A stretch of DNA of 64,000 bases, from NCBI GenBank assembly GCA_009668975.1, contig SBEG01000006.1, positions 124,001 to 188,000 of the forward strand. Reading direction: 5' to 3'. Origin of the DNA: Deltaproteobacteria bacterium. GTDB taxonomy: Bacteria; Desulfobacterota; Desulfuromonadia; Geobacterales; Geobacteraceae. Shown piece after piece: positions 1 to 9,100 of the stretch (within the stretch, counting starts at the first letter, position 1; each line of letters begins with the position of its first letter). The notes below the pieces were generated by a model, which worked only from the letters and a program-made list of their open reading frames with translations, did no database searches and was not told where the DNA came from. A program made the position numbers and the translations under genes.

Positions 1-269
1 AGATCACGTAACATCGTCGTTATTTCATTCCAGATTTGATCGATTCCCGCTTTGAGGACCTCCCATTCATCATCGCTGGTAATCGGAATATTTTGCAATT
101 TGAGCGCAGCCTCATCCCGCTTGAGCTGCAAGGCTTTGATTGCCTTGGAATATTCCAGCATCGCTTCGGGCGTGGCGCTTGTTGCCTTGATTTTCAACTG
201 GTCGATCTGCATATCCCATTCGACCATCCGGGCAGAGAGTTTTTCGGCGTATTCCGTTCGCTTGTCCAT
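1..269 (-). CDS. Small coiled-coil protein, 3' end outside window
   Basis: The reading frame opens at an ATG at 269 (MDKRTEYAEKLSAR) and stays open to the window edge, so at least 89 residues are visible and the C-terminus is missing. The protein is charged, with long heptad-like stretches (EYAEKLSARMVEWDMQIDQL), and is probably alpha-helical; there is no signal peptide or membrane segment. Upstream is a G-rich stretch (GGGGGTG) about 5 bases before the ATG. It is the third gene in a minus-strand series behind the sigma-54 promoter at 1008-1022, after the DUF3185-like and helix-hairpin-helix genes, so it may belong to that stress regulon. Function is unknown; an association with the envelope or nucleoid would be a guess. 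Confidence 0.75.
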   Translation of the reverse strand, partial: MDKRTEYAEKLSARMVEWDMQIDQLKIKATSATPEAMLEYSKAIKALQLKRDEAALKLQNIPITSDDEWEVLKAGIDQIWNEITTMLRD

Positions 270-398
270 GAAAGCACCCCCGTTTTATCCGCGTCTCACT
301 GATTGATTCTTACGTTTTTAACCTTATCAATTCAGAAGATTACCTATACGTTGACTGCGTGTCCGGGACCTGCTGATTGACGCCCCCTGCCCTTCGCT

Positions 399-629
399 TC
401 AGTCCTTCATCCATGTATGCCGGTGCTTTTCTGCTTCCCCCGTCATCTTCCTGGCCTGGGTTACGATTGACCGTACCTTCTGCCGGTTCATCCCCGCTAT
501 CTTCAACAACCCTTTTTCTTCTGCGCCAGCAACCTTGGCTATTGTGTCATAGCTGGATTCGACCAAACGCCTCGACAGGACTTCCCCTATCCCCTTGAGT
601 CCTTGCAACTCTTTCATTTGTTCCTTCAT
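399..629 (-). CDS. Helix-hairpin-helix small protein (paralogue of 33494-33736)
   Basis: A 76-residue protein starting at the ATG at 629 (MKEQMKELQGLKGIGEVLSRR), which is preceded by GGGGAGG at good spacing; the frame opens upstream but without a ribosome site. The motif LKGIGEVLSRRLVE is a helix-hairpin-helix signature, as in DNA-binding or RNA-polymerase-alpha-like HhH proteins, and the C-terminal half is a basic helix (RQKVRSIVTQARKM). A close paralogue lies at 33494-33736 with the same N-terminal motif and the same C-terminal HRHTW/KRHTW ending. Both paralogues lie downstream of a copy of the composite sigma-54 element. Non-specific DNA binding is likely from the motif; the biological role is unknown. 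Confidence 0.85.
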   Translation of the reverse strand: MKEQMKELQGLKGIGEVLSRRLVESSYDTIAKVAGAEEKGLLKIAGMNRQKVRSIVTQARKMTGEAEKHRHTWMKD

Positions 630-690
630 GGCATCCTCCCCAATAACCAGGTGGTCTCCTTTACGAAGTTCCCACGGCGGCACCCGACAG

Positions 691-912
691 TCAGCTCCTC
701 TTGCTTCCAATCAGCAGGAGCGCTCCGCCAAGCACGATGGCTCCCACGCCACCCCAAATCGGGATATTGACATTCTGCTTTTCCTTTACCGACAGCTCGA
801 GCCCTCCCAGTTTGACGACATCGGTCTCCTTGGTATAGCTGAACCCGCCATACACCAACGCGATGACGCCGGCCGCGATCAGCACGATTGCCGCAATCTT
901 GACTGCATTCAT
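691..912 (-). CDS. DUF3185-like small membrane protein
   Basis: A 73-residue protein beginning MNAVKIAAIVLIAAG at 912, with GGAAGGAG about 8 bases upstream deciding the start; the longer in-frame version has no ribosome site. It has two hydrophobic segments (about residues 5-24 and 50-70) flanking a short loop containing YTKETD and LELSVKEKQ, the pattern of the DUF3185 family. It is probably an inner-membrane protein with both helices in the bilayer. It is the first gene after the sigma-54 promoter at 1008-1022, with a leader of about 85 nt, so it is the direct target of that promoter. The family has no established biochemical role. Confidence 0.85.
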   Translation of the reverse strand: MNAVKIAAIVLIAAGVIALVYGGFSYTKETDVVKLGGLELSVKEKQNVNIPIWGGVGAIVLGGALLLIGSKRS

Positions 913-1007
913 TTTTCGTCTCCTTCCCGTAAAGAATATTTTGTAACCCCGCAACGGGCTGCGCGCCTGAAGCTGCCCCGGCACATGGTCTGTCACTGAA
1001 AGATACC

Positions 1008-1022
1008 GCATTTAGCGTGCCA
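1008..1022 (-). promoter_or_regulatory. Sigma-54 promoter, copy A
   Basis: On the minus strand the sequence reads TGGCACGCTAAATGC. This is a -24/-12 sigma-54 promoter with GG and GC separated by exactly 10 bases. It faces the DUF3185-like gene at 691-912. Four more copies of this promoter with the same upstream arrangement occur in the window. Confidence 0.85.
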
Positions 1023-1118
1023 GAGAGGAACTGGGGGTACTGCTGGTGAAAGGGTTTGATTATACAGGGGAAGAGAGATAGCGCTCGAGCGGGGCGGGTG
1101 AAAAACCTTCTGCGGAAT

Positions 1119-1152
1119 CCGTCACATATAACATAACCGCAACATATGACGG
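1119..1152. promoter_or_regulatory. Paired 16-bp dyads (putative enhancer), copy A
   Basis: Two related 16-bp sites lie at 1119-1134 (CCGTCACATATAACAT) and 1137-1152 (CCGCAACATATGACGG). Their starts are 18 bp apart. The nearer one begins 96 bp upstream of the promoter at 1008-1022. The arrangement fits an upstream activating sequence for a sigma-54 activator. Confidence 0.75.
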
Positions 1153-1255
1153 ACCTCATTGAGGCAATGATTTGCAAGGAAGAATAGCATTGCGGCAGGA
1201 GCCGGCAATTCCCGGTTAAAGTGAGGCCCCGGCGCCGCAGCCTTGCCTGCTGTTG

Positions 1256-2425
1256 CTACTGCGGCCGGGTCAGACAGGTTCTTTTAACAGGTTCATCCGC
1301 TGCCACCGAGGAAGCCGCGGGCCAGAACCTGAGGCTGCTTAGCCCCTTGTTGACCAGCTCTGTCTGACTGACCAGGATCCGGTCGAATATATTCCAACGG
1401 TGTTTGAATAAAATGAAGCTCGGAATGAACTTCGCGCCCAGGTGAGCTTTGGTCTTCTCCGTGCCCTGGCCGGCATAAAAGAGCGGGATTTCCCGCTCCA
1501 GGCAGGTGCGGAGATTCTCCAGCCAGGACAAGACATACAGGTTGTAGCTGCGGCCGAGTTCATAATCCATGCAGAAGAACTGGTCCACCATCGCTTCCTG
1601 TTTTACGACGAGCAAGTTGAATGCGGCAAGTTCTTCCCGCACAAAATACAACGTGTACTCGGCACCCGGGATACGCTCGCAAATAGTTTCAAAAAACAGA
1701 CGGTTGTGTCTGCCAAGTGCCATCGGGCCGCGCGCCACCGTTTCCAGGTAAAGGTCATAGATCCGGTCCAGAAATGGGGCAATAGCGCTGCTTCGAACTA
1801 TCCGGACCTCGGGAGCAACCCGCATCTTACGGTGCAGGTCTTTTCTTGCAGACTTGGAAAGGCGGCTCAGGTATTCCTCCATGCTGCTGAAATCGATCTG
1901 CAGCCGGGCACAGGCCCGATAGTGCACCCGATTGAATATTCTAAAAACTTCGTCGGGAAGTCTGCTGAACTCATTAAAGTTGTAAAACGCTATGATATCG
2001 CTGGCACGTTCGGCCGCGAGCGTATGCAAAGCGTCAATGGCTACGTTCATTGCCCTGTCGAGACCAGCCTCATCCAGATTCGGGTCAATCCCGATTTCAC
2101 TCCATTCCCCCTCCACCATTCCCACACCCAGAATGCGCGGATGAAAAATTGAAGGCAGGATGCGGCCGGCCGTTTTCAGCGCTGTCTTGATCCAGCCCTT
2201 CACAAAAGAGGACAGATCCAGGCGGGTTTCAAACAGCGGCAACAAGAGGACAGGAACCCCATCTTTCAACACCACGATGCTGGCCAGGTTAAAACCGTCA
2301 ATACCCGATTCCTGCAACAGGGACATGAGGGGGGCAGTGATGGAAGGCTCCGGGAAAAGGCGTTCAAGCTCGGCGTCCGATACCCCGTCCAGACGTGGCA
2401 GATAGGTACACGTGTAATTATTCAT
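1256..2425 (-). CDS. BioF2-like GNAT acyltransferase (Acetyltransf_6 type)
   Basis: A 389-residue soluble protein. The middle region contains the pattern SRLSKSARKDLHRKMR, followed by ...ELAAFNLLVVKQEAMVDQFFCMDY and a late ...YAGQGTEKTKAHLGAKF. Together these are typical of the BioF2-like/FemAB-related GNAT fold (PF13480), whose members transfer acyl or aminoacyl groups to amines. No signal peptide is visible. It overlaps the end of the phosphopantetheinyl transferase gene by 8 bases and closes the long lipid operon, so it is probably translationally coupled. By context it may acylate the product of the polyketide synthase or of the oxoamine synthase; the substrate cannot be read from the sequence. 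Confidence 0.8.
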   Translation of the reverse strand: MNNYTCTYLPRLDGVSDAELERLFPEPSITAPLMSLLQESGIDGFNLASIVVLKDGVPVLLLPLFETRLDLSSFVKGWIKTALKTAGRILPSIFHPRILGVGMVEGEWSEIGIDPNLDEAGLDRAMNVAIDALHTLAAERASDIIAFYNFNEFSRLPDEVFRIFNRVHYRACARLQIDFSSMEEYLSRLSKSARKDLHRKMRVAPEVRIVRSSAIAPFLDRIYDLYLETVARGPMALGRHNRLFFETICERIPGAEYTLYFVREELAAFNLLVVKQEAMVDQFFCMDYELGRSYNLYVLSWLENLRTCLEREIPLFYAGQGTEKTKAHLGAKFIPSFILFKHRWNIFDRILVSQTELVNKGLSSLRFWPAASSVAADEPVKRTCLTRPQ

Positions 2426-3143
2426 GGCCCGTCAAACTCCGCTCCAGCAGGGCGAGGGAAAGCCACAGAGTGTCCCGGGCAAGTGATTGAACCCGGAAGG
2501 ACCTTCGCTCAACCAAGGGAAAGCGCTCCTGGGCCTTTCCGGCCAAGCCCACGGAAAAGGTATAGCCACCCTCGCCGGCCGTTCCCCCTGCCGGGGGATA
2601 AACGTTGATCTGCCGGGGTTCCACAAGGTGGAAAGCACAGCCCAATGCCTTGACAACGGCTTCCTTGACGGACCAGAGCAGGGCCGCGGCACCGGCCATA
2701 TTTCCGCCCGTTAAATTCACGGCATGCTCCAGCTCATGCGGATGGAAGACCCGCGGAAAGGGGTAGTCTCCGAGAAATTCATCGCTCCCTGCCACATCGA
2801 TACCGAGAGCGGATTCATCGCCGGCTAAAGCTGCCCAGACTTTTCCGCCGCCCTCGCTGAAGGAAATGGCCGGCCCCCGGGATTCCCCCACCAGAAGCTG
2901 GGGCCGGCCCAGCGGACCGCGTACCACCTGGATTGGCAAAGCCGCTCCGTTGGCAGATTGGGCGTGCTGCCGAAGGGGATTTTCCACCGTCAGCAGGTGA
3001 TCCCACAGGGTTGAGATGAGGAGGTGCCTGCAGGTTTCGTTGTCCCCTGCCGATGATGCATAAAAGACCGGCCCCCTTCGCCGAATCGCATCCAGCTGAT
3101 GGACGGTTACTCCTTCGTAATTAATTGCGACAGGTACTTTCAT
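2418..3143 (-). CDS. 4'-phosphopantetheinyl transferase (Sfp type)
   Basis: A 241-residue protein that should load the phosphopantetheine arm of CoA onto acyl carrier domains. The two family signatures are present: GIDVAGSDEF (Mg-binding Asp) around residue 113 and WSVKEAVVKALG (the WxxKEAxxK motif) around residue 157. Length and spacing match the Sfp/HetI group. The ATG at 3143 is preceded by GGAGTAAG lying in the last codons of the synthase gene, and only one base separates the two genes, so synthesis is presumably coupled. The obvious substrates are the two tandem carrier domains of the neighbouring synthase. Confidence 0.93.
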   Translation of the reverse strand: MKVPVAINYEGVTVHQLDAIRRRGPVFYASSAGDNETCRHLLISTLWDHLLTVENPLRQHAQSANGAALPIQVVRGPLGRPQLLVGESRGPAISFSEGGGKVWAALAGDESALGIDVAGSDEFLGDYPFPRVFHPHELEHAVNLTGGNMAGAAALLWSVKEAVVKALGCAFHLVEPRQINVYPPAGGTAGEGGYTFSVGLAGKAQERFPLVERRSFRVQSLARDTLWLSLALLERSLTGHE

Positions 3144-3144
3144 C

Positions 3145-6100
3145 TTACTCCGTAACCCAGTGCATCCGCATCCCGGAAACCTGCATGATCGCTATGCCCT
3201 GATCGTCAAGCCCTCTGGCGTCCCAGACCAGGCCTTCATCGTCCTGAAGCCGCAGGCGAGCTTCCAGGATAATCTGTTCCCCTGCCCGGCATTTTCGCCA
3301 GAACCTCATCTCGCCGATTTCCAGGGGAATCAGCGAGCGCCGCTCCGCGGGGGCCGTTGCCGCGACATGGAAGGCACTCAACTGCAGAAGAGCCTCGAAA
3401 AGGTACGGTGAGTACTGGTAGCGCACGTTCCGCAGGTGGGCAAAATCATCTGTCTCCCGGCAGCTGGTCCGACCCCGCACCACGCCCGGACCGGCGCCGT
3501 CAATGCTCTCCATTACGCGATACCGGCCTGCGAGCCCGCTGCGCTCTTCGTACCAGGCCCGCACTTTTTTCTGATCCAGCGGTTTCGTCCGCAGTTCGTC
3601 CGGCCGGACCGGAAAATCCGGAAGCTCCACCCCGAGATCAGCGGCTCCGCCGGCAAGGATCACCTGACCCTGATAGTGCGGGAAGAAATGGTCGGTCAAT
3701 CTCCCGGCGGGGGAGATCTCCTGTGCGGCAATGGAAACTTCGCACACGCTCTCCCGAAGACCGCTGTCGATCCGGCGGCAGGAAATCCTGGCCGGCCGGG
3801 AAACAGCGGGCGGGCATTGGATCATGTCCATCAGCCGCACCTGGCGAACCCCTCGCACCTGCAGGTGGGGATACAGGACCCGGGCGGCCTCCATGAGTGT
3901 TTCAAGAACCATGGCGGCGGAGACAAGGGGCTGCTTGATGAAGGTGAAAGGCCGGTGATCGCTGATCCAGAGATCCTTTTCCAGGGAGAAGGATCTGACC
4001 GCCTCCAGTTCTTCCCGGCGGATGTCCAGGCTGGAGATGCTGTCTATCAGGGGAAAGTCCTCGGGACGGGAGGAGACGGTGCCTCCAGCCAGCTCGCCGC
4101 TGAGGGCAGGCCGGGTTGTATCGTCGAGAAGTGCCGTCTTCAAAGCCGGCAATTTCCGCATGAACATCACCCGGACGTCCTCGGCCGGGCTAACAAAGAG
4201 CTCCCGGCAGAACAGCCCGGCAAGCTCCTGGGCATGGATGTAGCCCACGCCCTTCCGTTTCAGCAGTTCGCGGATTTCCGGATCTTCCGCCATGCCGGCC
4301 CCCTCGATCGGGGGAAGCATCAAAGCCTTGCAGCGGATGGCGCTGTTTTTCCGGCGGAGGGTTCCGAGCAGCGCGGACAGCAGCCGGTTGGCCGCGGCGT
4401 AGTTGGCCTGTCCCGGATTCCCCTGGATCGCGGCCGCCGAGGAGAGGCCGACGAAAAACCTCAAACCGGCCCCTTCCGCGGCTGAGAACAGATTCCAGGC
4501 CCCGAGGAATTTGACGTCGGTGACGGTGGTGAAATCATCCGGGGTCATATGCCGCAGGAAGCCGTCCCTGAGGACTCCTGCGCCGTGAATAATCCCGTCG
4601 ATCCTGCCGTAACGGCTTGCCACTTCGGCCATGATCGCGCGGACCGCTTCCGGGTCGGTCACATCGCAGGTCCGGTAGGTTGCCTCGATGCCGGAGGCGT
4701 GCAAATTCGCCAGGGTTTGAGCAATCTCCGCTGCCCTGCCGTTGCCTGAATCCAGAGTAGTGCGACCCAGGAAGACCAGACGGGGCCTGAAGGGCGCAAG
4801 ACTCGCCGCCAGGCGGGCGCTGATCCCGGTTGCGCCCCCGGACATGACGACAACATCTCCGGGGCCCAGCTGCAGGCCGGGCGAATCCCCGAACACCGAC
4901 GGGACGGCCTGACCCTCCAAAGTGAGAACCCTGCCATCACGATGAACGGTTTCCACTACGGGACAGCCCCTGTCCAGTGCAGCGCGCAGCGCCCCCTGAA
5001 GGTCGGTATCCCTGCCGATTTCCACGCTGCGAAACTGGACCGATGGGTACTCCTGCGCGGCGCTCAGAAACAGCCCGAGCAGTCCCTCCGCCAGCAGGGG
5101 TCCGAAAATTTCGCTCTCCTCCCGGGAATGGATCAGCAGCACAAATTTCTTTTTCGGTGACTGCAGGAAGGTCTGCAGCAGGAGAAAGAGGCCCCTGAGA
5201 CAGCGCGAAACATCCGTCATGCTGCCCATAATTCCCGATCCGCCGGGCGGCAGGCTGATGACCAGCCCGGCGAGGTCTGTCAGAGCGGAGATTCTTTCTG
5301 CTGCCGTACCGGACCCTTCAGCGGTGAGGATGTCGCAGACCTCTTCGCCCGAAGCGTGGTTTCCCTGCCTGAACAGAAGTGGACAGGTCTCAACTCCGTA
5401 ATCCCTCCGGAAAAACTCCTTTACACTTCCGGCTATTCGGTCATCCCTGTCGGGTGAGAGCAGCAGGACTGACTCGCCCGGGTTCAACTCCACCGGAACA
5501 GCGGCCTGCGGCTCCACCGTGACCTGCTTGAACACAATTCGCTTCAGGCTCTCCTCAGCCCCCGCTGACTTCCCGGTTTCTTCCCGCAGCGGTTCGCTTT
5601 GCTGCTGCAGTCCGGCGCCTCCCTCCCTGGCGACGATCATGGAGATCCGCTCGGCGATGTCCCTCACGGTACGGGCGCCGATAAAATCCTCCAGCTCGAT
5701 AGTGATCCCGAATTGGCTTTCCGCGGCATCCATGATGATCGGGAGGCGGCTGGAGCGAATGGCAAGATCTTTCCGGAGATCCATATCGGGCTGGATTTCC
5801 TCCCGCTCGTATCCGGTTGCATCCATGATGATGCGTATAAGCCGCTCCAGAAGATCCTGGCCTTCAGGAGTCCCACCGGTGGCAGCTGATGGCTGTTCCG
5901 GGGTGGACGGGGTGGAAGCGGGTAAACCGTTGTCCATCGGCAGGCCGGCACCTCCCTGCCTGGCGATGATCGCGGCGATCCTCCCGGCGATGTCCCTCAC
6001 GGTACGGGCATCGATAAAATCTTCCAGTTCGATGGTGATCCCGAACTGGCTTTCCGCGGCATCCATGATGATCGGGAGGCGGCTGGAGCGGATGGCAAGA

Positions 6101-9100
6101 TCCTTCTGGAGATCCATATCGGGCTGGATTTCCGCCCGTTCGTACCCGGTTGCCTCCATGATGATGCGAATGAGCAGCTCCAGAAGACTCTCACCATCAG
6201 CTGACACAGCGGTGGCGACTGACGGCTGTCCCGGGGTGGACGAAGTGGACGGAATGCACAGGGTGGACGCGGGAGGCGGCAAGGCCGAAACCTGTTTCTG
6301 GTCTTCGGCAGGCCCGGACCCCGCAAGCATGGCGTCGATCACCCCTGAGAGATCGCCTTCCTGGAACGCCGGGTTATGCTCCCGGCGGATTGCCTGCAGA
6401 ATGCCGGGCTTCAGGAGTTGGCCGAAGGTCTCCAGCACGAAGCGATTTACTTCCCGCTGGATGATTCTCTCCATCGGGGCGCTGGCGGCACCTGCTGGCT
6501 GGGACGTCCGTAATGCGGCTGCCGGAGCGCTCCGGCGAGCTTCGGGAGCTTTTCCGGCTGCGGCAAGGGAAACAAACCTCGCCGCTCCGCCAACCTTCAG
6601 CTGACCCTGCACATAGAGCTGCGCAAGAGCGGTCCGGTAGGTCAGGCCCTCCGCGGAGGGGAGGCAGGTCTGGATGCAGGTTGCTTCGGGGAGCGTGTCG
6701 GCAATGAGATTGCTGACGATATCGCCGGGGCCCACCTCGACGAACAGGCGGACGCCGTGGCCGTTCCAGAGGGTCTGGACATTATCCTGCCAATGGACGG
6801 TTGATTCCAGGTGGGCCATGAGGATCCGCCTGATTTCGACCGGATCTGACGGATACAGGGACTTGGTCGTGTTGGACAGAACCGGTATCTGCGGCGGATG
6901 AAACGGAATTGTGGCCACGAACGCATCCAGCTCATCATGGATCACCCTCATGATCGGCGAGTGGAAGGCCATGCTGACCCGCAGGAGGGTTGACCGGTAG
7001 CCCATCTCCTTCAGTCGCAAGCCGAGATTTTTGACTGTCTCGCTGCCGCCGCTCAGGATAACCTGATTCGGCGAATTGATATTGCCGATGTAGATATCAT
7101 CCCGATCCTGAAGCAGCTCTTTCAGCAGCTCCAGCGGGGCATCCACGGCCGCCATGACGCCCGGGTCCATGTTCCCGGCGGCGACCTTGTCCATGCAGCG
7201 GGCCCGTTCGTTGACGATGCGAAAGCCGTCCTCCACGGAATAGACACCGGCCAGGCACAGGGCGGTCAGTTCGCCCAGGCTGTGGCCGGCCATGGCCACC
7301 GGCTGGATGCCAAGGGAGGTGAGGTAGCGGGCCATGGCGTGTTCCATGGCAAAGAGGGCCGGCTGCTGCCAGCGGGTCTTCTGCAGGTTCTCCTCGCGGT
7401 CGTGGAACAACAGCTGCAGGAGATCGAAGTCCGCCGCGGCCGCGGCCCGGTCCAGCCACTCCCTGATGACCGGGAAAGACTCGTAGAGCTCCCGCCCCAT
7501 CCCGGCATAGTGTGCTCCCTGTCCGGGAAATACCAAAGCGAGCGGCGGCAGCGGCAATAGCTCGGAGCGGACAAAAATCCCCTGCTGTGCCAGGGCTCTC
7601 AGCACCTTGGGTGAACCGGTCCCGGCTTCGGCAAGGTCGGCCGACCTCGCGATGACCGCGAGCGCCTCTTCTTCGGACTGCGCGGTAACGGCCAGCCGGA
7701 AGCTGCGGCCGTCAATCTCCGTCCGGAAAAATGAGACCCCCGTGATCGCGGGAGCGGGCTCCCCCTGCTTCTCTCCGGCGAGACCGGACGTAAGCACCGG
7801 CGAGACCATGACCGAATCCGTCTCACCGGTGGCCTGCTCCACCTGGACAACGTAATTGGAGCCGCCAAAGCCGAAGGCGTTCACCTGAAGCCTGCGTGGC
7901 TCACCGTCCCTGGCCGGCCAATCAAGCGGCTCGGTCGGGATGAGCAGCCCCGAACCGTCCAGGCCCATTTCCGGGTCGGGATGCCGGTAGTTGAGGGTCG
8001 CGGGGAAAATTCCCGCCTTCATGGCCATGGTGCCGCGGATGAGGTTGCTGATGCCCGAAGCGCCCAGCGTATGTCCGATCTGGGATTTTAATGACGAGAG
8101 CACGGTGCGCTTGGCAGGCGTGAAAAACGCCTTCAGGGCGCGAACCTCCTCCACGTCCCCCTGCCGGGTGCTGGTGGCATGGCATTCCACCAGATCAACC
8201 GCTTCGGGTCCATAGGGCAGCCCCTGGAATGAGGCGCGGATGGCAAGCTCCTGGCTGGCACTGTTGGACTCCACCATGCCCAAAGTGTTGTTGCTCGCGC
8301 CCATGCCGGTGATGAGGGCGTCAATGCGCGCCCCCCGTGCGCGGGCCAGGCTTTCCCGTTCGATGACGATCATACCCCCGCCTTCACCCAGGACCATGCC
8401 GTCTCTCTCCGCATCGAAGGGGCGGGAGGTCTCGTGAGGAGGTCTCTCCCGTCCCGACATGCCGTAGAGCGCACCCACGGCGGCGAATTCCAGGAAATGC
8501 AGGTGCGTGATGTTATCTTCGCCGCCGCCGACGATGGCGGCATCGATGACGCCGTTCCGGATCATCTGGATGGCGCTGTGCAGTGCGACCAGTGAGGTCG
8601 AGCAGGCCGCGGAAACGGCAAAACTCGGTCCCATGAAGCCATAGCGGTTGCAGATGAAGCCGGGCGCCGCGCAGTTGAGTCTGCCCAGGAGCGTGGTGTC
8701 ATCCGGGGCCATGCGCCCGGCCTTCACCTCCCGTTCCACGGCGGCCGCCTGTTCCGGGCTGAGGTGAACGGCCCTGTTGACGGCGCTGAGGATGTCGTGA
8801 GCGTAGGCCCTGATGATGATACTGGTGAGGGTTCCCGCCGCCTCTCCCGAGTTCTGGGAGATGATCACGCCGATTCGCTCGCGAGGGATGTCCGACTCCA
8901 GGATGCCGGAAGCCTGGATCGCCTTGTCCGCCAGCCACAGGGTGAGCTTGGTGGCATCGGTCATGGTCCGGAAATCCTGGGGAGGAATCCCGAGATCAGC
9001 GCGGGAGATGGCGAAATCCAGAAAGGCGCCCACCTGGCAATAGGTCTTGTCCGAAACGAGCGGCCGGGGATCATAAAACAAGCTGTGATCCCAGCGGGAC

